Source of the DNA: Ramlibacter sp.
GTDB lineage: Bacteria > Pseudomonadota > Gammaproteobacteria > Burkholderiales > Burkholderiaceae_C
Direction: 5' to 3'
NCBI GenBank assembly: GCA_028292245.1
Contig: JAQGMS010000019.1
Coordinates: forward strand, 1-35,399
Length of the DNA stretch: 35,399 nt
A program made the position numbers and the translations under genes. Positions 15,573 through 23,694 of this stretch are shown piece after piece (position 1 is the stretch's first letter; every line of letters starts with the position of its first letter). The notes below the pieces were generated by a model. The model had not been told where the DNA came from. It saw nothing but the letters and a program-made list of their open reading frames with translations, and did no database searches.

Positions 15573-17284
15573 ATCTTGTTTCCAAGCGACTTCCACGCGC
15601 TGGACTTGTAGGTTCCAAACCGAACACCATGTATCCCGCTGAGCCTTTGACTGTAGCTTTTGCGACTACGGGTCCTCTTCGACTCGATCAGGAGCCGGAT
15701 GCAGACGAAGAACCCGTTGATCGTTGTCGTACTTAGCAGTTGCCGATCTTTTGGGGTGCTGGGTTTCCACTTATCCGGTCCAATCGCCAACTTTGCCTCG
15801 ATCAGAAAGTCATTGATCTCCTGCGTGCAAAAGCCAATGTAGGCCTGAAGCGTTGCTTTGCGCACCTCAATATCGGCTTGCTTATCCGCGAGAACCGACT
15901 TACGCGGATCCTGCCAGGCGGCAAAGAAGGAATCGTCACCGTCGGTCTTGACGAGCGGTCGCAAACCGTAACTTACGATGGAACTAGTCTTGATTTTGTC
16001 TGGCGGGTCAAAGAAATTTGTTTGTAGCATTCCCGCCAGTGGACCGCTCCTGGACAGTTTGTTGGTAATTTCCTTTGCAATTGCAATCGTCGAAAAGGGA
16101 TTCAACAAGACTTCAATACTCTGCTTGAGCACAGTCTTTGCGCGAGCCTGTGTGTCATTGATTTCTAAGAACAACTTTGCTTCGAACTCTCTTCTTTGGC
16201 TCGCTGTCCATGACGCGGGGAAAATTAGTCCCGTGACAAGCAGATTTTGCCGCGTCCGCTGTTTGCCAATTTCACGATCTAGTGGATCGTTTGGAGCCTC
16301 GTGGTAACAAAAGACGCGGTGCTGACCATCTACCAACCCGATCATATTTGCCTTGAGCGGCACTGAAATCGAAATGGCACGTACGGCAAGCAGCTGCGAA
16401 TTGTCGACATTTCGCCCGGTTTCGGGGTCGTTGATAACAGCTTCGTTGGGGAGGGTCACAACGATGTTATTGACAAAGACCCGCTTCGCATTCGTGAGGT
16501 ATAGCCTCATCTTCCGGATCTTGGACTTGAACAATATTCTCTGATACAGACCGTCTTCATCGCGCCAACTATCCCGCCGCAACACATAGGACATTTCGAG
16601 CATCGTTGCCGGATCAGCGTAGAACGAAACAACCTTGAATCCTCTGGGGTAGCCGCTATTGGTTTCCGGCAATATGTAGCCGTGAAAATTCGTTGTCTGC
16701 AGAGCGCTGCTGTGAATTCGGTCACCCAGACGTTTGAGATCAACTCCTAAGTAATTGAAGAATTCATGTCGGGCTGAATGATGAATCGTCTTGCTCAAGG
16801 CATCAAAGTACCGAAGTCGCGTGCCGTCTAAGAAGCGGTAGTGCGGAAACGCGTCTTCGAGTTGTTGGTCGGCGCCGTGAAGAGACGCATAGCAGACAAA
16901 CACTTGAAACTCGTTGGCATCGAAGCCGCTAGCTTGGATCGCATCACTAAAGCCCAAGTTAAGTCCGCAGTACTCCGTGATCCAGTCCGCACTCCGTTTG
17001 AGTATTTTTTCGTAAAGGATACTTTTCCTGGCCAGATGTGATGTATCAGGGCGACCCGTCGTGTACTCCGCAATTACCAGAATGTTGCGATAGAGTAGAA
17101 CGTCATCGATTTCGCCATCTCGGCCGTCAAATGTGAACTGGACTCCATCTGTCCGTATCCAATCGAAGCCAATTCGCTGAAACACAGCCCTCGTCGACAG
17201 GCGCTGTCGGCGCTGTTCTGCCCTTTGCGGGTCGACATTTCGCTTCAACCTCCGGCTACGACGCTTCTTGGGTGTGCTAGCCAT
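15551..17284 (-). CDS. Large DGQHR-domain protein with nuclease-like N-terminus
   Basis: The protein has 577 residues. It carries a DGQHR motif at residues 319-323 (context GLVDGQHRVFCYH), the signature of the DndB-related family (TIGR03187). After it come an aromatic/hydrophobic stretch and LFLEINDTQARA, the counterpart of the family's F..IN..A segment. The N-terminus is basic (KKRRSRRLKR). Residues 57-78 read GEIDDVLLYRNILVIAEYTTGR, resembling the core of a PD-(D/E)XK nuclease (acidic E58/D60, then E73-Y-T75 where E-X-K is expected), so it may be a degenerate or lysine-shifted nuclease domain. The start overlaps the methyltransferase stop by 8 nt and follows a strong GGAGGAG, so the two are translationally coupled. 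Exact function unknown. Confidence 0.83.
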   Translation of the reverse strand: MASTPKKRRSRRLKRNVDPQRAEQRRQRLSTRAVFQRIGFDWIRTDGVQFTFDGRDGEIDDVLLYRNILVIAEYTTGRPDTSHLARKSILYEKILKRSADWITEYCGLNLGFSDAIQASGFDANEFQVFVCYASLHGADQQLEDAFPHYRFLDGTRLRYFDALSKTIHHSARHEFFNYLGVDLKRLGDRIHSSALQTTNFHGYILPETNSGYPRGFKVVSFYADPATMLEMSYVLRRDSWRDEDGLYQRILFKSKIRKMRLYLTNAKRVFVNNIVVTLPNEAVINDPETGRNVDNSQLLAVRAISISVPLKANMIGLVDGQHRVFCYHEAPNDPLDREIGKQRTRQNLLVTGLIFPASWTASQRREFEAKLFLEINDTQARAKTVLKQSIEVLLNPFSTIAIAKEITNKLSRSGPLAGMLQTNFFDPPDKIKTSSIVSYGLRPLVKTDGDDSFFAAWQDPRKSVLADKQADIEVRKATLQAYIGFCTQEINDFLIEAKLAIGPDKWKPSTPKDRQLLSTTTINGFFVCIRLLIESKRTRSRKSYSQRLSGIHGVRFGTYKSSAWKSLGNKIYETCFP

Positions 17285-18596
17285 GTGGCTCCTCCACTTC
17301 GAGTTTTATGGGGCTAAAGAGGTAGTCCTCGCTGTCCCAGGCGGTTTTGAATGAGACCTCGCCCGTTTGAAAGTGTGAGTTGGTCCGAGAATACGTGAAG
17401 TAGATGAGCTTGCGTCGTACCGGACTGATTTCATTCGCAGATTCAATAAATGTGAACGTGGGTTGCACACCAAATTTTGATAACGGCGGCTTCTTGATCG
17501 CTGTCTCGGTCAATTTCATCGCTTCTTTTCGCTGTCGTGCCATCGGTAGATAGACGACGTACTCTGCCGAATAGTGTTTGAAATTCTCTGTCGGCTTGGT
17601 CGGTAACTCAAAGACATAGACCTGTATGCCCGCGTCCGGATACTCAGCAAGCAATGTGCGCAAAATCAGGCGCCCGAACTTGAGAATCCGTAGGGCGCCG
17701 ATGGTTGATTCGAAGTCGGCCACCGAGCGCGAGTGGGGAGATCGGAGCCGACGTTGCCCTTGTGTGGCCAACTCTTGCGCCAGATGCTTCTTGAACATCT
17801 TGACGTACTTGGCGTTGAGTTCGCTTCCAATATAGGAGCGTCCGAGCAACTTGCTGACAGTGGGCACGGTGCCAGAGCCCGAAAATGGATCGAATACCAC
17901 TCCATTTTTGGTCGTCGTAAGTTGGACTATTCGGGCAACCAGGTCGCTCGGTAACGGACAAAAGTGGCGGATGTAACTATCGCCCCATGAGCCCTGAGTT
18001 GGAATGTCATAGCTCCAAATCTCCTCCGGCGCCTTTCCTCTGGGGTTATATCGTTCCGGATACCGAACCCACCAGCGCTTTAGGTCATCTCTATCTCGGT
18101 ACTTGTCCAAGTCGTACTTGAACTGATCGACGCTCTTCGACAGCACCAATATGTACTCGAATATCTTTCGCGTCGCTCCGTTGCGAACCCATGGGACGGT
18201 CCGCTCTTTTTTCCAAATGACGATGTCGCGTAGGACCCAGCCTAGGCCCTTGAGCCTGCGAGCAATATCGAAAGGAAGCGGATAGACTACTTGTCCCTTG
18301 CGGAAGGTATCGACGATGATCCACAACGACCCATTCTTCTTGGTGGCCCGATAAACTTCGCTGAATACTAACGCGAGGTCATCCAAGTATCCTTCATAGT
18401 CTTGGCCGAAGCCGATTTGATTGGGCCGGTCATAGTCTTTGAGGTCGAAATATGGAGGTGATGTGATAGTCACATTGACGCTGTTGTCTGGCAACCAAGT
18501 TGTAATCTCTCGGGCGTCACCAACGTGCACTTCATCAAGCAATTCAGATAGCGACTTCCGTCCCTCATTTGCGGCAATTTTTTTCTTATCCGTCAT
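17277..18596 (-). CDS. TSPPY-type DNA methyltransferase
   Basis: S-adenosylmethionine-dependent DNA amino-methyltransferase, 439 residues. Catalytic motif IV TSPPY lies at residues 45-49 and precedes the AdoMet-binding motif I FDPFSGSGT (235-243), followed by YIGSELNAKYV. This is the beta-type order, shared by N4-cytosine and N6-adenine enzymes of restriction-modification systems. TSPPY is found in both, so the modified base is not decided. Residues 280-439 form an extra C-terminal part that the core fold does not need; it may hold target recognition or a partner contact. Located between an unknown gene (64-bp gap upstream) and the large DGQHR gene (8-nt overlap). Confidence 0.93.
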   Translation of the reverse strand: MTDKKKIAANEGRKSLSELLDEVHVGDAREITTWLPDNSVNVTITSPPYFDLKDYDRPNQIGFGQDYEGYLDDLALVFSEVYRATKKNGSLWIIVDTFRKGQVVYPLPFDIARRLKGLGWVLRDIVIWKKERTVPWVRNGATRKIFEYILVLSKSVDQFKYDLDKYRDRDDLKRWWVRYPERYNPRGKAPEEIWSYDIPTQGSWGDSYIRHFCPLPSDLVARIVQLTTTKNGVVFDPFSGSGTVPTVSKLLGRSYIGSELNAKYVKMFKKHLAQELATQGQRRLRSPHSRSVADFESTIGALRILKFGRLILRTLLAEYPDAGIQVYVFELPTKPTENFKHYSAEYVVYLPMARQRKEAMKLTETAIKKPPLSKFGVQPTFTFIESANEISPVRRKLIYFTYSRTNSHFQTGEVSFKTAWDSEDYLFSPIKLEVEEPHG

Positions 18597-18660
18597 GTAT
18601 TCTGTCTTCGGTGGTCGAGGATGTGCAAAGGTGACGATGCACGCAGGAGTTCGTTAAGTG

Positions 18661-19587
18661 CTAAAAGATCGAGCCGCCTTGGGCGTATTCGAAGTCAGTG
18701 CGCAGTACCAGGCGATCGGGGGCGCACGCTGATGCAAGCAGCTCCTTCTCCGATGCAATGGCCGGGGCATGGGTGGCGAGAGCGGATAGCAAGCCGACAC
18801 TGCTTGAAAACAGCAAAGTCGCCAGGACCAAGCTGAAGTCTTCATTGTCAACATCTAATCGGTCGAGAAGCGGCGGTGGGGTGCGGAATCTACAGTAGGT
18901 CAAACTCGATGTTGAGGTGTGAAGGTCCCCAAAAGTCCAAGACGTCTTGTACTGAAGTCGGTTTCGTTGGCGGGCGAACTCCTTGTCATCAATTTCTTGA
19001 AGCGCGTTGATCAAACCAGCCTCAATCGGAGCATTGGACAACGTGCGTAGAACGCGCTTGAAGACTGCCCATCGGTGATAGTGATCCACCCTATTGATGT
19101 GCAGCAGGTGAACCTCGGAGCCGAGAATGTAGCTTTCGCGATTCTTTCTAGAGAGGCGCTGCTCAACCGAAGGCCAGAGATCGACCAACATTGTTCGGTC
19201 GCTGATTTCGACTATGCCAACGCCTAAGAGTTGGAGCAATGCCTCCATCGAGAAGAACGCGGATTGATATGCCGTTGCGACACTCCAGGTAGGAAATCCG
19301 CCCAGTGCTTGGGTTTGGGCTCCGACCAGAACGTTTGCGGCTTTGTGCAGGAGAAAGATGGACTCATGCAGCATGGCAACCGCCACACCGGAAACGGGAG
19401 TTCGTATCTCTGAATGGGCAGGGACACTTGCAAACGCCTGCGCTAGCAAGTAGACGTCCTCGACTGCTTCAGCGGGCGGCTTTCCCGGATATTCGATATT
19501 CAGGCCTGCAACGGCAGGTATCCAAGCTCCCTGGACGGCATTCCAATCTCGATGGCTGAGGCGTTTCAGTTGCGTCTCGAAAGACAT
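18661..19587 (-). CDS. Island protein of unknown function, possibly HEPN-like
   Basis: The protein has 308 residues; no family is recognised with confidence. It is mostly alpha-helical by composition, with no signal peptide or clear membrane segment. One helix, SVATAYQSAFFSMEALLQLLG (about residues 98-118), resembles the AYY..F..A.ALL helix of HEPN proteins, and a later RNRLQYKTSW resembles the R-N-X3-Y end of that fold; this is weak and unproven. The start MSFETQLKRL at 19587 is chosen because it follows the preceding stop by 4 nt; the longer open frame upstream lies inside that gene. Second gene of the island operon. Confidence 0.75.
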   Translation of the reverse strand: MSFETQLKRLSHRDWNAVQGAWIPAVAGLNIEYPGKPPAEAVEDVYLLAQAFASVPAHSEIRTPVSGVAVAMLHESIFLLHKAANVLVGAQTQALGGFPTWSVATAYQSAFFSMEALLQLLGVGIVEISDRTMLVDLWPSVEQRLSRKNRESYILGSEVHLLHINRVDHYHRWAVFKRVLRTLSNAPIEAGLINALQEIDDKEFARQRNRLQYKTSWTFGDLHTSTSSLTYCRFRTPPPLLDRLDVDNEDFSLVLATLLFSSSVGLLSALATHAPAIASEKELLASACAPDRLVLRTDFEYAQGGSIF

Positions 19588-19591
19588 CTTT

Positions 19592-20614
19592 CTAGCCCAA
19601 ATCGAGCAGTTGGGTTTCTCCCGCGCCATCCATGAACGCGGCCAGCAACTCGGTTCGCAGGTCTTCGCCAGCCTGTGTTTCAGCGGCACTTCCTGTGCCG
19701 AGATTTTCCCAACCTGCGAAGTCGAAGTGCTTGACTTGGCTAAACACTTTCGCGACGTCTTCAACTTTAAACGCTTTGTACTTCTTAATGCAAAGGCCAA
19801 GGAAAACCGGAAGCGCATTCATGAGTGCCCCGAAACCCAAAGTTTGATAGAACAAATTAGCGTGCTTCTGAAAGACCTGCGGAAACGCTACTTGTAGGCC
19901 CTTGTAATAATTTGCGATCACGAGCTTTTGTTCCGTGACCGAATATGGAGCCAAGACCCGCCCATCAAGCAGCAGTGGGTAGACCTTGCGCACGAAGTTA
20001 TTTAAGGATATTTGTCCCTTTTTCGGGGCCGACGTAATGACGATCCTCCCGGAAAATGGGGAATCTTCTTCTTTGCGCAATTCTGCTGCGATATCTGCGG
20101 CTCGTTCCTTTGCCCGTTCGGCAGGCGATTTGTCAGGCAAGTGACTTAGAAGGTCATAGTAAAGCGAGGTAGGAACGCCTTTAGCCTCCTTATTGATGGT
20201 GACAAATTGCTGGATCTGGGCGTCCACATCCAATCCAACAAAAGCAATCACGGGCAGTTCAATATCCTTGGATGATTGATGTGCCCCTGCAAGTCGATGC
20301 TGACCATCAATTACCCAACCGGCGTTGGCCTTTGTGGGTACTGCAATCTCTGTTCCCGTCGCGTTGATCGTTGCTTTCGAAAACGATACTAGGATACTTG
20401 TCGGAATTGGGTTCTTGGCGGATATGTACTTTGCGATGGAACTCACGCGCGACGGGGACAATATTCGCTGATAACCTTTGTCCTTATCGGGATCGCGAGT
20501 GTTGATCTGCACCAACTTCCACAAGGACTTTGCCGACGCGGCAAAGGCGTAGAGCGTAGTGGTTCCCTGTTTGATCGGGATGCACTTGAACTTTGTAGTC
20601 TTTGGCTGCGCCAT
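19592..20614 (-). CDS. DndB-like DGQHR-domain protein
   Basis: The protein has 340 residues, close to DndB length. It shows a ParB/DndB-like N-terminal part with KGYQRILSPSRVSSIAKYI (about 46-64), the DGQHR motif at 103-107 (VIDGQHRLAGAH), and FVTINKEAKGV about 30 residues later, the second conserved motif of the family. In phosphorothioation systems DndB represses the dnd operon and binds DNA; here no dndA, C, D or E gene is present, so a regulatory or nucleic-acid sensing role next to a methyltransferase is inferred. It is the first gene of the four-gene operon, where an autorepressor would be expected. The 85-bp upstream gap to glnS must contain the promoter. Confidence 0.85.
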   Translation of the reverse strand: MAQPKTTKFKCIPIKQGTTTLYAFAASAKSLWKLVQINTRDPDKDKGYQRILSPSRVSSIAKYISAKNPIPTSILVSFSKATINATGTEIAVPTKANAGWVIDGQHRLAGAHQSSKDIELPVIAFVGLDVDAQIQQFVTINKEAKGVPTSLYYDLLSHLPDKSPAERAKERAADIAAELRKEEDSPFSGRIVITSAPKKGQISLNNFVRKVYPLLLDGRVLAPYSVTEQKLVIANYYKGLQVAFPQVFQKHANLFYQTLGFGALMNALPVFLGLCIKKYKAFKVEDVAKVFSQVKHFDFAGWENLGTGSAAETQAGEDLRTELLAAFMDGAGETQLLDLG

Positions 20615-20699
20615 CTAATTGCTTTCTAAGGGCGGTGCTTTGCGATCGGCTGCTACGTTGGCAATTGGGTTTGAATATCACAACCGCGGCGAGTGCCCG

Positions 20700-22505
20700 T
20701 TACTTTCCCCAACTATCCTTCATCCCCGCCACTCTGTTAAACACGGGCTTACCCTCTCCCCCATTCGGAGGAAGCGATAAGTGGTCCTTTCTGTCCGCCA
20801 CAAAGTACCCATGCCTCTCAAACTGAAACTTCTCATCCCCCTTCGCTGACGCCAGCGACGGCTCTACATACGCCGCCACCACCTTCAAGCTGTCCGGGTT
20901 CAGTTCCTCGTGAAAGTCCTTCTCCGTCGTGTCCGGCTGCGGCACTGAAAACAATCGGTCGTACAGCCGCACTTCGGCCTTCAGTGCATCGGCCACGGCC
21001 ACCCAGGTGATCACGCCTTTCACTTTCACTGCGTCGCTGCCGGGCGTGCCGCTCTTGGTGTCGGGCACCAGCTCGGCCTGCACTTCGGTGACGTTGCCGG
21101 CTGCGTCCTTGGTGGCGCCCTTGCACACGATCACGTGGCCGTACTTCAGGCGCACCTTGTTGCCGGGGTACAGGCGGTTGTAGCCCTTGGGCGGCACTTC
21201 CTCATAGTCGGTGCGCTCGATCCACAGAGAGTTGCCAAACTTGAACTCGCGCCGGCCCAGCTCGGGGTTGTGCGGATGCACGGGGGCGGAGCAGGCGTCG
21301 AGAAAATCTTCCGAGCCCATCACCTCGCCCCAATTGGTGATGACCAACTTCACCGGGTCCAGCACCGCCATCGCGCGCGGGGCCTTCGGGTCCAGGTCGT
21401 CGCGCAGCGCCGCTTCCAGCGTGCTGTAGTCGATCCAGCTGTCGCTCTTGGTGACGCCGATGCGCTCGGCAAACAGCTGGATGCTCTCGGGTGTGTAGCC
21501 GCGCCGGCGCAGGCCCACGATGGTGGGCATGCGCGGGTCGTCCCAGCCCGCCACGCGGCCCTCGTCCACCAATTGCTTCAACTTGCGCTTGCTGGTGATC
21601 ACATAGGTCAGGTTCAGCCGCGCGAATTCATATTGGCGCGGGTGCGGCTTGTTGGTCAGCCCGCCTTCGCTCAGCGCGTCCAGCAGCCAGTCGTAGAACG
21701 GCCGCTGGTCCTCGAACTCCAGCGTGCACAGGCTGTGCGTGATGTTCTCCAGCGCGTCCTCGATCGGGTGCGCATAGGTGTACATCGGGTAGATGCACCA
21801 CTTGTCGCCGGTGTTGTGGTGCGTGGCGCGGCGGATGCGGTAGATCGCCGGGTCGCGCATGTTGATGTTGGGGCTGGCCATGTCGATCTTGGCGCGCAGC
21901 ACAGCGGCGCCGTCATCGAGCTTGCCGTCGCGCATGTCGCGAAAGCGCTGCAGGTTCTCGTCGATGCTGCGGCTGCGGTACGGGCTGTCGGTGCCGGGCT
22001 TGCCGAAGTCGCCGCGGTTGTGGCGCATCTCCTCGGCGCTCTGTTCGTCCACATAGGCCAGGCCGGCTTCGATCAGATACTCGGCCGCGCGGTACATGAA
22101 GTCGAAGTAGTCGCTGGCGTGGTACAGGTGCTCGGTTCCGTTCGCGTCCCAGCTGAAGCCCAGCCACTTCACCGCGTCGAGGATGGAGTCGACGTATTCC
22201 TTGTCTTCCTTCTCCGGGTTGGTGTCGTCGAACCGCATGTGGCACACGCCGTTGTAATCGCGCGCCAACCCGAAGTTGATGCAGATGCTCTTGGCATGGC
22301 CCACATGTAAGTAACCGTTGGGCTCGGGCGGGAAGCGGGTGCGGATCTTCGCGGGGTCGCCCTGGCCCTGTTCATGCTGCGCTGCGTCAGCGGGGCGGCC
22401 GGCCCATTTGCGTTGGGCGTAGGTGCCTTGCTCCAGGTCGCGTTCGATCACCTGGCGCAGGAAATTACTGGTTTTTAGGGGTTCTTTGTCAGCAGCGGAA
22501 GTCAT
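20700..22505 (-). CDS. glnS: Glutaminyl-tRNA synthetase
   Basis: Charges tRNA-Gln with glutamine in the cytoplasm (class I aminoacyl-tRNA synthetase). The protein has 601 residues. It has the class I HIGH-type motif in PPEPNGYLHVGHAKS, the FDDTNPEKE segment, and VITSKRKLKQLV as the KMSKS-type loop. The C-terminal anticodon-binding beta-barrels are present (LWIERTDYEEVPPKGYNRLYPG). Core gene on the right side of the island; its 3' end faces the island operon's promoter. High GC like the rest of the chromosome. Confidence 0.97.
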   Translation of the reverse strand: MTSAADKEPLKTSNFLRQVIERDLEQGTYAQRKWAGRPADAAQHEQGQGDPAKIRTRFPPEPNGYLHVGHAKSICINFGLARDYNGVCHMRFDDTNPEKEDKEYVDSILDAVKWLGFSWDANGTEHLYHASDYFDFMYRAAEYLIEAGLAYVDEQSAEEMRHNRGDFGKPGTDSPYRSRSIDENLQRFRDMRDGKLDDGAAVLRAKIDMASPNINMRDPAIYRIRRATHHNTGDKWCIYPMYTYAHPIEDALENITHSLCTLEFEDQRPFYDWLLDALSEGGLTNKPHPRQYEFARLNLTYVITSKRKLKQLVDEGRVAGWDDPRMPTIVGLRRRGYTPESIQLFAERIGVTKSDSWIDYSTLEAALRDDLDPKAPRAMAVLDPVKLVITNWGEVMGSEDFLDACSAPVHPHNPELGRREFKFGNSLWIERTDYEEVPPKGYNRLYPGNKVRLKYGHVIVCKGATKDAAGNVTEVQAELVPDTKSGTPGSDAVKVKGVITWVAVADALKAEVRLYDRLFSVPQPDTTEKDFHEELNPDSLKVVAAYVEPSLASAKGDEKFQFERHGYFVADRKDHLSLPPNGGEGKPVFNRVAGMKDSWGK

Positions 22506-22563
22506 ATAGAGCCATTCTATTGACTTGGGCGCAGGCCGCTGGCCGCGCGGGTGCTGACGGCCG

Positions 22564-22587
22564 CCAGGGCGCGCTCGCGCGCCCTGG
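22564..22587 (-). terminator. Strong hairpin downstream of the EF-hand gene
   Basis: Perfect 10-bp stem (CCAGGGCGCG against CGCGCCCTGG) with a 4-nt loop, starting 25 nt after the EF-hand stop. There is no T-tract, so it may act as an mRNA 3' stabiliser or a weak terminator. Confidence 0.5.
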
Positions 22588-22612
22588 GGCCACTGTCACG
22601 GGGAAGGCTGGC

Positions 22613-22954
22613 TTAGTTCGGGCCGCCGCTCATCGCAGCTTCCATATCGGCCATGGTGACCTTGCCATTGGTCTGCTTCATGGTGCTCCAGCGGCTGGTG
22701 TGGAAGGCCATGTACTCTTCTTGCGACACCATGCCGTCGCCGTTGGTGTCCATCTTGCTCCAGCGGCTGGTCTTGCCGGCAGCGCCCATGGTGGTGGTGC
22801 CGTCCTTCTTGGCGTCGGCATTCGCAGCCGCCATGCCACCGGACTTGGCCGAGTTGGCTTCCTGGGCGGTGCGGCCGGTGGTGCTGGCGGGGGCTTGCGC
22901 CATCGCGGCGGTGGAAGCGATCGTGACGAGCGCGATCATGAGAAGCTTTTTCAT
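22613..22954 (-). CDS. Secreted EF-hand protein
   Basis: Exported small protein, 113 residues. The signal peptide MKKLLMIALVTIASTAAMA has a probable cleavage after AMA. It contains one canonical 12-residue EF-hand calcium loop at residues 69-80 (DTNGDGMVSQEE) and a second, degenerate one around 94-106 (TNGKVTMADME). The region between is Ala/Ser/Gly-rich. The start at 22954 has a GGAG six nt upstream; the in-frame TTG four codons earlier is less likely. Calcium binding in the periplasm is plausible; the role is unknown. Divergent from the Tyr/Pro-rich protein gene. Confidence 0.85.
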   Translation of the reverse strand: MKKLLMIALVTIASTAAMAQAPASTTGRTAQEANSAKSGGMAAANADAKKDGTTTMGAAGKTSRWSKMDTNGDGMVSQEEYMAFHTSRWSTMKQTNGKVTMADMEAAMSGGPN

Positions 22955-23264
22955 AAAAATCTCCAAGGAATAGAGGCAAAACGCCTGGGTCTCATGTTCG
23001 ACTCGTTAGCGTGCCAACTTGTAGGCCCCCATCGTCTGAATTGACGGACAAAGCGCCACGTATGGATGTGTTTCACGGGTGTTGACGAGGTTCGGGCGGC
23101 AGCTCTGCGGGCCGGGCCGATGTGATCCTGGTCACATTCGAGGCCCTATGGGTTACGTCTGGCAACGGCTTTGACTGTGCAGTGGGTAGTCATCCCGGCC
23201 CCTGGTGCGTTTAATCAAAGGCAAGGGCCTATTTGGGAGCGCCCTCAACAACAGGAGAGCAGTC
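22955..23264. other. 310-bp divergent intergenic region
   Basis: Separates the EF-hand gene (minus) from the Tyr/Pro-rich secreted protein gene (plus). It holds one clear element, a CRP-type palindrome at 23121-23136, and a Shine-Dalgarno AGGAG at 23253-23257 for the rightward gene. No small open frame with family resemblance and no RNA gene was recognised in it. Confidence 0.6.
23121..23136. promoter_or_regulatory. CRP/FNR-family binding palindrome
   Basis: TGTGA-TCCTGG-TCACA matches the canonical CRP-type TGTGA-N6-TCACA half-sites without a mismatch. It is centred about 137 bp upstream of the ATG at 23265 and about 175 bp from the divergent EF-hand start, so either gene or both could be controlled. 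Confidence 0.6.
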
Positions 23265-23609
23265 ATGAAGTTCAGCAGTTCAGTTTTCGGCAAGGCAGCA
23301 GCGGTGGCGCTGGTCTTGGCAGCGGCCGGCACCGCCTCGGTGGCACAGGCCCGCGGCAATGTGTATTTCTCGGTCGGCGCCAACGTGGCCCCGGGCGTGA
23401 ACATCGGCGTGTCGAATGGCCCGATGTTCTACCCGCCGGTCTATGCGGCTCCGGTCTATTACCAACCCGCCCCGGTCTACTACGAGCCGGGTCCGATCGT
23501 CTACAGCACGCCGGTCTATGTGCGCCCGTCGCGGGTGTACTACGGCAACTACTACGGCCGCCGGCACTTCAACCGGCACCCCCATCAAGTGGCGTACGTC
23601 CGCTACTAA
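23265..23609 (+). CDS. Small secreted Tyr/Pro-rich protein
   Basis: Exported protein of 114 residues. The signal peptide MKFSSSVFGKAAAVALVLAAAGTASVAQA is followed by GNVYFSVGANVAPGVNIGVS and then a region dominated by Tyr, Pro and Val with repeating PVYY units (PVYYQPAPVYYEPGP). It ends RHFNRHPHQVAYVRY. Similar small proteins are widespread in Burkholderiales with no assigned function. The start at 23265 is set by AGGAG at 23253-23257 and by the signal peptide; an upstream in-frame start would bury it. A clear terminator follows the stop, so it is a single-gene transcript, perhaps under the CRP-type site upstream. Confidence 0.82.
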   Translation: MKFSSSVFGKAAAVALVLAAAGTASVAQARGNVYFSVGANVAPGVNIGVSNGPMFYPPVYAAPVYYQPAPVYYEPGPIVYSTPVYVRPSRVYYGNYYGRRHFNRHPHQVAYVRY

Positions 23610-23628
23610 GTACCGATCTCCAAGGCTG

Positions 23629-23663
23629 GGCCCCAGTGCATGAGCACCGGGGCCTTTTTTTTT
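23629..23663 (+). terminator. Rho-independent terminator
   Basis: Stem GGCCCC-A-GTGC, loop ATGA, GCAC-C-GGGGCC, followed by nine T residues (23655-23663). It lies 20 nt after the stop of the Tyr/Pro-rich protein gene. Confidence 0.9.
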
Positions 23664-23694
23664 GGCCAAGCGCGAATCCGGCGGGGCGCGCCCG

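Noticed and set aside
15551-20614. Reading the DGQHR genes as part of a Dnd phosphorothioation system
   Set aside because: No dndA, C, D, E or pbe/dpt-type gene is present in the island; only the DndB-related motif is shared.
14863-20699. Search for an integrase, transposase, tRNA attachment site or flanking direct repeats of the island
   Set aside because: None recognised at either edge; glnS encodes a synthetase, not a tRNA, and no repeat pair beyond the DUF3297 copies was found by eye.
21135-22310. 391-codon plus-strand frame inside glnS
   Set aside because: Antisense shadow of glnS; composition is biased and no domain is seen.
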